Below, in pieces: positions 22,740-32,831 of a stretch of 52,850 nucleotides of DNA. The notes below the pieces were generated by a model. That model saw only the letters and a list, made by a program, of their open reading frames with translations, ran no database searches and was not told where the DNA came from. Origin of the DNA: Hypholoma sublateritium FD-334 SS-4 (taxonomy: Eukaryota > Basidiomycota > Agaricomycetes > Agaricales > Strophariaceae); the NCBI GenBank assembly GCA_000827495.1, contig KN817532.1:479360-532209 (forward strand). Reading direction: 5' to 3'. Each line of letters starts with the position of its first letter. Position 1 is the first letter of the stretch. The position numbers and the translations under genes were made by a program.

Positions 22740-24660
22740 GTTGCAGCTCTCACCCAGCGCGCTTTCTAGACGACCGCGCCGGTGCCCCCTGCCGCTCTCC
22801 CGCGCTCGTACTGACGCCCCCGCACGTGCTGGCGCCGTCCCGCGAGACGTCGCTCCTGCCGTCTCTCGCGCCGTCGTGACTCGTTGTCACACGCGCTGTG
22901 CTCGGGCGACTTCGCCCGTGCCCCTCGTGCGGTGCCGCGCACGCCGCCCGGAGCGCCGCAGGCAGGCCCCGCCCCTTGCACAACTCATGCCACAGCGTCC
23001 CTCCCCCGCTCCACGCACGCTGTCTCCGCGCCCTGCGCTGCTTTCCCGCGCTCGACGCCCCCGCCGCTTGCGCTGCCATCGCCGCCGCCCTTCCTCCCCG
23101 GCGACGCCCCCGCGCGTGCTGGCGCCCGTTGCGCCGTCCGCTCCTGCCGCCTCTCGCGCCGTCGTGACCCACGCTCACGGCGCCGCCTGCGCCTTAGAGC
23201 CCTTTATACTGCTCGTGGCGGCGTGGTAGAGAAGCACACCGCTCTCGCGCCCACCTCGACTCTCGGCCCGTCGCCCCTTACTCCGTCGTCCACAACGTCC
23301 CTCCCTCTCCCGCGCTCACTTCCACCACGCGCGTGCGCTGTCCCCGTCGCGACCTGTAAGCGCTACCCTCCTTCGCGCGCTCCGTGCCTCGCGCGTTGCC
23401 CGTGTTATAAGATCAGCTGTTCCTTCCCACGCACGCCCTTCTCTTCACCTCGCGCCGGCCATCTAACTCCTGCCCACAACCCACTACTTAGTCGGCTGCA
23501 CGGCACCGCCCCACGATAAAAGACACCCCCCCTGCGCCACGCGCTCTTCGAGCCCCCTCCGCCGCCTCCGCGCCGCGAGCCCGTACTCCGACTCCCCGTG
23601 CGTTAGCCATGCCGCCAGCGCAGCCGCCGCCGGACGACGCGCGCCGCTACGATCCCCCGCAGCCGCCGCCTGTGAGCATCGTGCTATCTCGCCGAGAGCC
23701 GCAGAATGACCGTTACCCAGCACCGCCGATATTCCGCGCAGCGCCCCGCCCCGCCGCGCGCAGGGAGAGCGCACCGCGAGCGTGGACAGACGGTCCGTCT
23801 TTCGCGACTGCGTACATAGGTCATTAGCACCTAGCCCAACCCGCCGCCGCCACCGCCGCCGCCGCCAGCGCGTCGAACGCCCCTCGCAGCACCGACTCCG
23901 CCGGCGCACTCGAAGCCGCCGTACGTCCCCATGCCGCCCGGCCCCGTACGCCCCCCCCCCTCGCCCACCTCTTACAACCGCCGCTCGATCATCCCGCGCC
24001 CGCCGCAGATAACCGTGCAGCTGCCGCCCCTACCCGCGATGCACCAGGTGCCTATCACCCCGCCCGCCCCGCCCCGTCGCAGCGCAGCGCTGGCGCCGGG
24101 CGCAGGACACGCGCGTCGCACAGCGGGCTGCCGTCGAGCAGCACGCGGTACGCGTCAATGCGCGGCCGCCATGGGTGGCTCGCGCGATGCACGCGCGCGG
24201 CAGGCGGAGGTGCGCGGCGTCGTCGCGAGGTGCGCACGCACGGTAAGGCGTTGCATTGTCGTGTCTGGGCCGCGGACGACTGCTGATGCGAGGCTCGACT
24301 AGGACCGCGCCGGCGCGATGACTCCGCTACAGACGACGGCGACGGCGGGATCGCTCGCCTGGGGTCGCAGCCCCCGATGGCGGTGGCGATTCCAGTGCTC
24401 ATTCCGGCCCCCGTGTCTAACAGACCTGCCGTGCCCGCGCACCCCCGGCTCCTGCCCGCCATTCCGCCCTTTCCTATAGCTGAGGTACCACCGCAGCTGC
24501 ACGTGCGCGCAGATGCAGGACCGCCCCGCGGCGGGTTTGCGCCGAGGCCGCTTCGCGTGGTATATCGCGTCGAGGCCAGTGCGTCTGGTTCCAGCGAGTC
24601 TGTCAATGCATCCAGTGCAGAAAGTGTGCGAAGGCGCGAGGGCCCATCGTGGTAGGCGCC
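22740..24660 (+). pseudogene. Gene-A copy C (5' part only, degenerate)
   Basis: Preserves blocks matching exons 1-5 of gene A. It has an ATG at 23609 followed by a proline-rich exon ending cct|gtgagc. Exon-2, -3 and -4 blocks follow at about 23695-23790, 23830-23950 and 24009-24048. An exon-5 tail encodes a piece ending REGPSW and TAG at about 24655. The coiled-coil portion of exon 5 has deletions and there is no continuous frame. Its 5' part also contains an internal duplication (about 22790-22890 against 23035-23180). Nothing from the RS block onward is present. Confidence 0.7.
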
Positions 24661-25837
24661 CAAGCAGCCCCGCGCGGGTCGTCTGACCGTACAGCTGTCA
24701 AACCCGACTGCACCACAGCTGATATACTCGTTATTCTGCCCGTGACTTCCCATCTTATATAACTGAATCTGATTGGCTTCCACTGCGCCCAGGAGCGGTC
24801 GGGAAAGACCTCTGCGTTCCCGCGGACGCCGACGCGTTTGTTGGGGTGTTGGTGGCGTGTTGAGCCCCTTGCAGGCGGGTGGCCTGGGGATGGCGCTGTG
24901 CGAAAATGGGTGCTTAACACGCGGCCGACGATAATATTCGCGTGTTCGAGTAGGGCGGAAGCCGACCTGGATAGGAGGATCAACGCCGCACTTGCGCAGA
25001 GGAAGCTCATAAGTCAGAAATGCATGCACCACATGAAAACACTCCATAAACGTGTTCTGAAACTCCCGGAAAGGTGTGATATCCACACAAAAATGGCCCT
25101 ATGTGCGTGAAATGTCTGGATTTTAGCAGAGTGCGTAGATAATTTATTATTGCACAGTATAACTGCCATACTTGACACGCGGCTGACAATAATATTCGTG
25201 TGTTCAAGATAAGGCAGTGCACCTGCGGAACGAGCAGACGTTGTAATGCCCCAGATAACGAAGCCAAAGGATACACACTTTTGATGTCCGTTTCTCGGTG
25301 ATGTATCCGTTTGCATGAAGAGCGTTGTACGCAGGATCTATCGCGACAGTGATTTGATGTCTATAGGTTGCGTGAGATACAAGAAGCTGGCGCATACCCA
25401 TAATAGAGCTGAGGAACGCGCCATCCGCTCACCGCGCGGGGAGCGTTCGACTCGCATCCTCAGAGTCACAGACTCGTCTCCCGCTCCTTCATGCACACGC
25501 CTCAAACGGAAACCACGTCGGCTGCCCCGCGTCCGTTTGCGCCCGATATATTGCTGACCCTGTGTTTTGAAACACAGACGCCTCTCCTCATTCATGGAAT
25601 TAAAAGAGTCGATGGCGGTATGACGCAGTTGTGGAAGTACGCTCGCGGTGTGGTGCCGCGCACGCTCGCTATCGGCGTGACGCGTCGCGGGGGGCATCTG
25701 TTCAAGTTGAATGCACTGAAGCGATGTCGCGCTATTGGGATACATGTTCACACATCTTAAATTTCCGTGATTCCGTAGTACTTCATCTCTTCATCAAAAG
25801 CATCGGTGAGGGATACTGTATATGACGTTACACAATT
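24661..25837. repeat. Mosaic of duplicated flanking segments
   Basis: 24920-24975 and 25172-25225 are related (acacgcggc-ga-aataatattcg). 25450-25540 matches the 3' flank of copy B (about 16055-16140). 25580-25715 matches the 5' flank of copy C (22500-22640). No gene recognised. Confidence 0.6.
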
Positions 25838-27596
25838 CTAGCAGCATAAACGGTAATCTTTAAGACGACTTTCTTCATTTACGAATATATCGACGTCCAA
25901 CCCCGCTGCCTTCTTCTGGGACACGAGGTCCAACATCTGCTGGTGCATTTCCTGGTCTTCTATTCCCCTAATATTAAAGGCCACCCTTTTCCATGGAAGG
26001 AGGGCATTAAGCGTCGCGACTTTTCCTTGTTTGGTCTCGAGAAATAGGCGCAGCGTTTCGAGAGAAAATTGAATCTTTCCCGTGAACGCGAAATGCTGCA
26101 GGAGCGGACAAGTAATGCCAATACCGCCTTCTTCGACAAATGCTCGCAAAAGGCTATCAGCGTCACGCTTTGATGGTTGGGTGCCCTTGTTCCACTGGCA
26201 AGGTTGAAGGGATAATGCAGTGAGTGAAGGGCAGTGGCGAAGCAGTCCTATCGTGTCCGAAAATGATTCGTCTTTTCTCAAGTACGGGAGAGACAGTTCC
26301 TGAATACACTGTGATTGCTTGAAGAAATTGGCCAGAGAGAGATCGAGGAGCATCCCACGAACGTGAAATATCGCCAGATTCGGGGCGGTAATTATATCGA
26401 GTATGCTAGAAGCTGCAGATGGGTCGTTCAAGTCTTCATTGATAAATAAGGTCTTCAAAAAGGGAAGGGCAATCTTGTCGACATAATGCTCTTCTGAACG
26501 ATCCGGACAGACAACAATATCGCAGAATTCCAGACACTTGGTTTTCTGTAAAATTCGTGCTATCGCACTTCTGTAATGGAATGTCCCATTTCTGGAATAG
26601 AAACGACGATAAAAGTTCCCGCCGAGCGTAACCGAAGTGAGGAAGGCCCAATTGACATTAAATTCTTGGATGTGGTCTGCGTCCAATGTTATGTGCCTGA
26701 TGGTCGGTATTGTGAGAAGTGGGCTGTTGTAAAACACAGGACCCGAAACGTAACCGCCAAGGCAGAGGGAAATCGATTGGAGCAAAGGGACATCGATGGC
26801 GGTCAACTCGGCAATGCGAGTCATGGCTGCGGACTGGACATCACGGCTTGAATGGAATTGAATCTCTTTCCAGCGGGCTGAATAACTTAGAAGCGCGTCG
26901 AAAAGGACGTTTGATGGATCAGTTTGGACATTTCTTAACCATGAGTACGCAGTGCTGGCAGTGGCGTCCCTGATAACGACAGTGAGGGCTAGTTGCCCCG
27001 ATCGTTCAAGCCATTCGCGCACCGTTCTAGCCAGAATTGAATAGTCAGGCTTATCCAATCTCTTATAGTATGCCATGTCAGGATCAATGTAAACATTCAT
27101 AGAGGACCAGATGAACGGCGTTGTCAGCGCGACATGTCGCATTCCGCTGGAGATTTGCGCGAGTCTGTAAGGCAATGGAGTGCTGCAGTAAGAGAGACTG
27201 GGCATGTCGACTTCCGCACATGCGACGCATATTTCGCGAAGAATGTCCTCTGGGAGATTTCGAAAGGGAGAAAAAACTCGACGATGGTCGGCAAATGTCT
27301 CCCAGATCGCCGCCTCCTCCTGGCGCAAGCGCTGTAGCTTGATCTCTGCCTGGTCAACCTGCGCCTTCAATGCCTGGATGTGGGCTACGGTGTCGGATAT
27401 CTGCGCTTCTACGACCTTCAATTTCTCGTTGGTGGGAGCCATGGACTCCCGGATTATCGCCGTTTCTTGGTTGGTAGGAGGTCGGTTGGTTTTGAGCAGA
27501 GATTTTAGAACTGAATCGCCTGGGACAAAGTGATATTAGAAGAACTGCTATATACACACGACTCTGAAGCTCACTGGATAACGGGGGCTGATCCAT
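25838..27596 (-). CDS. F-box / LRR-like protein C
   Basis: Exons 27596-27575 (22 bases, ATG GAT CAG) and 27519-25838, with a 55-base intron (gtgagc..tcccag), giving about 567 residues, the longest of the three paralogues. Contains the LLKTNRPPTNQETA linker, a coiled coil (VAHIQALKAQVDQAE), an F-box-like LPEDILREIC with SSGMRHVALTTPFIW, and a leucine-rich tail with blocks such as LPFLKTLF. No in-frame stop. It lies head to head with gene-A copy D, whose homology begins about 250 bases (flank) to 600 bases (exons) beyond this start. The SCF adaptor role is inferred from the family; the target is unknown. Confidence 0.85.
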
Positions 27597-28199
27597 TATT
27601 TGTCGTTTTCGGAGGTTTCTGCGAGGAGGATTCAAGGGCAAGTGATCGATGGTTGAAGCCAACGTGTGGATTTAAATGTAGCAAAGTTGGAATTGCACTT
27701 AACTCACACGCATCCTATTATATAAATACACCCAGTATGCATGTATCAATTACTTGGTGTTACGGATTTTCACTGTGAACCGTGTATATAGAGCACAGCG
27801 ATCCCGCACGGCAATTGCGCACGCCTTGTATCGGATCGCGCAGTACTCGCAATGTCGCGATTACGACGCCGCGCAGGCGCGTGCATGGGAACCCGACGTT
27901 GAGCAGGTCTCGGCGGGCGGTGATGTGAGACGGGCTCGCGGCGAAGGTTTACGCTAGTAGGCTGGCCGATGCGCCTGGCTGTGGACCTGTATGCGCTGCC
28001 GTCCATCGCGCGCGTCGACGCGCCCGCTCCGTGCCTCGGTGCGTTTTCCGCGCTCGTTGGCTGTACTTTATTACAAGATCGGCTGTTCCTTCACACGCTC
28101 ACGCCTTGCGCACGCCCTTCTCTTCACCCTTACATACCACGCTGGCCTTTCAAATCGTACCCACAACCCGCGCACGCCGTCCGACGCGCTGTCCGCCGC

Positions 28200-29480
28200 C
28201 ACACAATCAAATACAGCCTGAACCCCGCGCGCTCTCTCTCTTGGAGCACGCCTCCGCCGCCTCCGCGCCGCCTGAGGCGCCCGAAAACCAGTTCTCTGAA
28301 CCGCGACATGAGCATGCCGCCGGACGACGGCATAGCGCGTGCGGACGACGCGCACCGCTACAATCCCCCGCAGTCACAGCCTGTGAGCATTACATATGCG
28401 ATTTCGTCGCCAGGGCTGCAGAATAATCGTTAACAAGCGCGATCGTGTGCGATCTGGCGATATTCCGCGCGGGCCTCGCAGCGCAGGGAGAGCGCAGCGC
28501 GAGCGTGGACAGCCGGTGCGTGCGCGTCTACTTTTCGGGGCTGTGTAGTTCATTGGCACCTAGACCGACCCGCCGACGCACTTGAAGCTGCCTTACGTGC
28601 CTATGCCGCCCGGCCCTGTACGCCCAATTCGTCCAATTAGATTGTTCGTTCTGAATAACTCTGCAGATAACCGTGCAACTGCCGCCCCTCCCCGCCGATC
28701 TCGCAGTGATTCTTCAGGTGCGCGTCTTCGTCCGAATCGCCTGCTTTACCGCTGACGCTGGGCCCAGGAAACGCGCGTCGCACAGCTGGCTACCGTTGAG
28801 CAGCAGCGCGAGCTGACGCGGTACGTGCGGAGCCTCAATGGGTGGCTCGCGCGCGACGCGCACGAGCGGCAGGCGGAGATGCGCGGCGTCGTGGAGCGGG
28901 TGGACGAACTCGGCGATGCGCTGCGCAGTAGGGACATGCAAAGTGAGCCGTCGTGTTTGGGCGACGGCAGCTTTACTCACACATTCAATCAGGGAGCCAG
29001 TCCACGCGCCGGCGCGAAGACTCCTCTGCAGACGACAGCAACGTCGAGATCACTCTCCCGGGATCACAGCCTCCAATGCCAATGCCAATGTCAATGCCCG
29101 TTCCGGTCCCCATGTCCAACAGACCAGTCCTGCCGGCGCACGCCCGGCCCCCGCCCGCCATTCCGCCTTTTCCTGTAGCCGCGGCACCGCCGCAGCCGTA
29201 CCCGCGCGCAGATGCAGGACCGCCCCATGGCGGGTTTTCTCCGAGGCTGCCTCGCGTGGTCTATCGAGTCGAGGCCAGTCCGTCTGGTTCCAGCGAGTCT
29301 GCATCCAGCACAGAAGGACCGCGCGCGCCGAGTGTGCTAAGACACGAGGGCCCATCGTGGTAGGCGCGCGCGGATCGTCCGACCATAGGTATAGATCTGC
29401 ACCGAGCGTAGCAAGGTGATCGAATCACGCGGCCGCTGATCGAGTCTACGTTAGGATTTTTCGGCACTTAAACATCGCAT
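28200..29480 (+). pseudogene. Gene-A copy D (internally deleted, one frameshift)
   Basis: Best preserved copy. ATG 28308 opens a 75-base exon (MSMPPDDGIARADDAHRY..) ending cct|gtgagc at 28382. Exons matching A exon 2 (RDRVRSGDIPRG), exon 3 (up to PYVPMPPGP), exon 4 (ITVQLPPLP) and exon 5 (from 28768, VEQQRELTRYVRSLNGW) follow with splice sites and phases kept. A single indel at about 28955-28975 shifts the frame; the tail then runs to PSW and TAG at about 29363. Beyond the stop, sequence jumps at about 29400 to a segment matching the last exon of A (6003 onward) and its 3' flank. Some 4.3 kb equivalent to A 1.7-6.0 kb, with the RS block and C-terminal coiled coil, is missing. Confidence 0.8.
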
Positions 29481-30040
29481 GAGTCGTCGGTTTATGACCA
29501 GCGCTGCTGGTCATGGACACTGTACGAAACTTGTTTTTCTTCATTGTCGCTGTTTTGAATCTCTTGCTATCTGTGTTGTTTCTTTGTTGTACTCCTTTAA
29601 TACAATCGTGTATGTTCATGGGCTTGCGTGCTTGATGTTGTCCGACTGATAGCTGTTGAACGATCGCGTAGGTTAAGTGTATGAAATAATAAATTACATA
29701 ACTGTTCTTTCTGCATACCTTAAATTACTTCCGATGGTGGGTATTCGATATGCTCACATTCGGTAGTGACTAGAGGCATGAAAAAAATGAGCGCTGAAGC
29801 GCTAAGATGAATTTCAAATTACATGTCGAAAACAGACAAAAACACGAGGCCTGCGGTATATCCAGTGGTTGACGCAGTCCCAACAGACGAGCGGTAGATG
29901 GCGGCCGAGCATAGGACGTGGCTGGCCCAGGTACGAACGACGATCTGACGAATAGACCGCCGGCGGGTCAGCGGCGACAGTGGCGGAGAAAAGCAAACCA
30001 CACACCTAAATCCGTGTCGTCAACCGAACAAACGACAACA
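29481..30040. other. 3' flank of copy D, homologous to gene A 3' flank
   Basis: Conserved with about 6107-6660. The best block is about 29740-29830, including tattcgatatgctcacatt. Similarity continues in patches to about 29960. No gene. Confidence 0.65.
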
Positions 30041-30109
30041 TCAACAGCGATCAAGTGGGGTTCGCTTTAACGGCCGGCGTAACACAACACGCCTCAGATG
30101 GCGCGGTGC

Positions 30110-31020
30110 CGACGAGGTTTTGCGACAGTCGCAAATACGGTCCCCCTCGGCGCCCTCCTTGCCACAGCAGCGACACAGACAGGAAAGAAGCTCGGTTGAC
30201 GGTGCTTGTTCCAATAGAACCGACTCGGCCAGTTCGTGATCCCGTCGAGCCCTAACGCGCAAGGCTCTACCTAAGAGTAACGACGGTCGCGCAGACGGTC
30301 CCTCGCGCGCCAGCGGCGGCGTCGTGACATGCCCTTGGTGGCATACTGCACGGGAGTCGGCGCCGACGAGGTGTGATGACGGTCGTATTGACGGTCCCCC
30401 GCCGGCTCACGGGCGAGCGACAGCAGCAGGATGGCGGGGCAGCAAAGAAGGTCGGTTGGTGGTCCTTGTTCCAAAAGGAACGACTCGGCCGGTTCATGAT
30501 GCGCCCCGCTGCCCGCACCGCCGCGCGTGGCCCGTCGATTCCCCCTTCCGCCGGCGACGGGGTTTACGACGGTCGTACTGACGGTCTCCGCCGCCGGCGT
30601 GGCAGTGTGCGCCGCATGCCTGCGCCGACGAGGTGCGATGACGGTCGTACTGACGGTCGCCCGTCGGCGCGTGGACGGGCGATGGGCGCAGCAGCAGCAG
30701 CGGGGCGGCAAAGAAGGTCGGTTGGTGGTCCTTGTTCCAAAAGGACCGACTCGGCCAGTCCATTGGCGCCCCGCGGCGCACCACATCACCACCACCGCGC
30801 AGCCCGTCGACCACCGCACGCAGACGGTGGTTTTACGACGGTCGTACTGGCGGTCCCCGCCCAGGGCGGCGCAGATGGGGTTTTTGATGACGGTCGTGCT
30901 GACGGTCTTCGCCCCGCCGGCGCCAGCGCCAGGCCGCGTCGCAGCAGCGACGAAGACGGACAAGAAGGTCGGTTGGTGATTCTTGTTCCAAAAGAATCGA
31001 CTCGGCCAGTTCAATGTGCG
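30110..31020. repeat. Tandem array of four diverged units (about 240 bp) with paired GACGGTC motifs
   Basis: Units end at about 30235, 30500, 30765 and 31020 with a shared block of the form aagaaggtcggttggtggt, a small palindrome (gttccaaaaggaac or variant) and gactcggccagttc. Each unit carries GACGGTC-N5-GACGGTC dyads: 30282/30294, 30378/30390, 30568/30580, 30640/30652, 30837/30849 (second half ggcggtc), 30889/30901, and a decayed one near 30124/30136. Long open frames through the array on both strands follow from its composition and period. I do not call them genes. Confidence 0.75.
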
Positions 31021-31029
31021 TCCCCATCG

Positions 31030-32280
31030 TGCCCTGCGACGGCTTGTTCCCTTCTCTCCTTTTTATCGGGCAAGTTTATTTTCGTTGGGCAAGCTATTTT
31101 GCGGAACGAGCGAGACCTTGCGGTGGGAGCGCGAATATTAAGAGCCTAGAGAAGATAGATGAGCAACGCGCAAGCGACACCCAGCCACGACGACGGTGGG
31201 ATGTTACCACGACGGCGCATATCCCAAAAGGAAGGCGGTACGAGTGTGTCCGGGAAGGCGAGGTGGCGCGTATTCGATCGAATCATCGTGAAGATCGGCC
31301 ATAGAGCGACATGCTCTGCCACTCGTCACGATTGATCACAGCCTACAAATTTCACGAAGCGATGAGCTACAGCAGTGGCACGCGAAGAAAATACAGAACA
31401 CACCAACGAAGTAGGGATCAGCCGCGACGCGCTTGCGAATTTAAAAGCGGGCTGAGGGGCCACAGTCAATTGGCATCATGCCGGAAGAACGGAGCCCAAT
31501 GCGCGTCGAGACACAGCAGGAGAGGTCATAGCACAGCGACCACACAGCAAAGTAGGCGATAGTAGTGGTTCGAGATAACGAGAGAACGCAAACGCGAGTC
31601 GTTTATATACCCAAGCTGACCTCAACCGCAGCCGACCCGATACACAAACGAACACACAAACCGGGCAGGACCCACGCACCCGAGTCAGAAGCCCACGCAC
31701 ACGCACACGGCGCAGGAGTCACTGCGACGTCCCGCAGCCCCCGCAGCGGCCAACAAATGGGCGTTAAGCCGCCGCACACCCTCATCGGCTGCAGTCTGCA
31801 CACGAAAAGTGTAGCAGCGCCTGTCAACCGTGTGTAATCCCATAAAATCCCGGGACGAAGGGCGCAGACTCGGACTATGCCCATATCGAGTAAAATCCTG
31901 CACAGTACAGAGCCGCGGGCGTTGAATGTGTTATCGATGGATATCTCGCCGGCGCCTTTTGTGAATGTCTTCTGTCATCTGCTGGAAGGTTGTTGTTCCG
32001 AGGCTCCCTTTTACCCAACTTTTACCCTTTTACGAAGACGAGAAGTGTAGAACGTTGTGATGAGACCGGACAGGCTGGATCCGGCAGAGCAAAGTGCGCA
32101 CGATACGTGGAAGTAGGTTGGGAGATCACAGAAAAGCCCGCGTAGAGTACATAACGCAGGCAGCTGCAGGCTATCGATATCCGTATAAGTAGTGCACGAA
32201 GCAAGACGAAGGTTGGACGAAGGGTCAAAATTGGTTCAAAAAGTCTGCCTAAAAATATAACGAGCCATCATCGCATCACG
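31030..32280. other. Intergenic region without recognised genes
   Basis: Short open frames on both strands, no domain motifs. The acacgcacac run near 31697-31707 is low complexity. Confidence 0.4.
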
Positions 32281-32290
32281 TGTCCTTCCC

Positions 32291-32298
32291 TATAAAAG
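32291..32298 (+). promoter_or_regulatory. TATA box, plus strand
   Basis: tataaaag at 32291-32298, about 70 bases upstream of an ATG at 32359 that opens about 140 codons without recognisable motifs, and about 530 bases upstream of the zuotin ATG. Which transcript it serves is unclear. Confidence 0.35.
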
Positions 32299-32831
32299 TC
32301 CGCGCTTTTTCTTGTGGACAACCAAACACACCCTCCCGCCGTCGTCGTCGCGCACTGCGCATGCGGCGGCAACTCTGCCCTACTGGGTACGGTATCCGCG
32401 GGAGGGGAGAGGAACAGGTCTCACTTAAGCCGGAGCATCTTCCAGCGGTGGCGTCCCTGTGCACGCTGTGTGCAGCGGAGTGGAATAAGCTTGACTATGC
32501 AGGCCGGATATCCTATGCAATATCATCGTCGTTTACTTTTTTGCTTGTTGTGTGTAGGATGACCGACCCTGTGAGGCCTTGCTCGTGGAGAGCGCGCGAC
32601 GTAACGCCAATTGTCCTCACTGCAAAGCTTCATGCATCATTCATCATGCCTTGCGTTCCCGCCCTGCTTGACGTTGAACCAGGCCCTGACATTCCCCACC
32701 GACGTCCATCCAACGTCCGTCTTGTTTTTATCCACACGGGCGCCGATGGTGGTGGCGCCATGCGCGGCGCCTTCGTGTGACACTCTGTTATAGCGTGACG
32801 AAAAAAAACTTGCCCTTATCCACACACCATC

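Noticed and set aside
24055..25086. 343-codon minus-strand open frame
   Set aside because: Antisense to the decayed gene-A copy C and its flank, with an Arg/Pro/Gly-rich composition that mirrors the GC-rich sense strand.
30271..31014. 247-codon minus-strand open frame (and a 258-codon plus-strand one)
   Set aside because: Both run through the tandem array and simply translate the repeat unit. They have no start context or family similarity.
32359..32780. About 140-codon ORF 70 bases downstream of a TATA box
   Set aside because: No recognisable motif or conserved composition, and an intron-like stretch within it. It could equally be leader sequence for the zuotin gene, so it is noted but not called.
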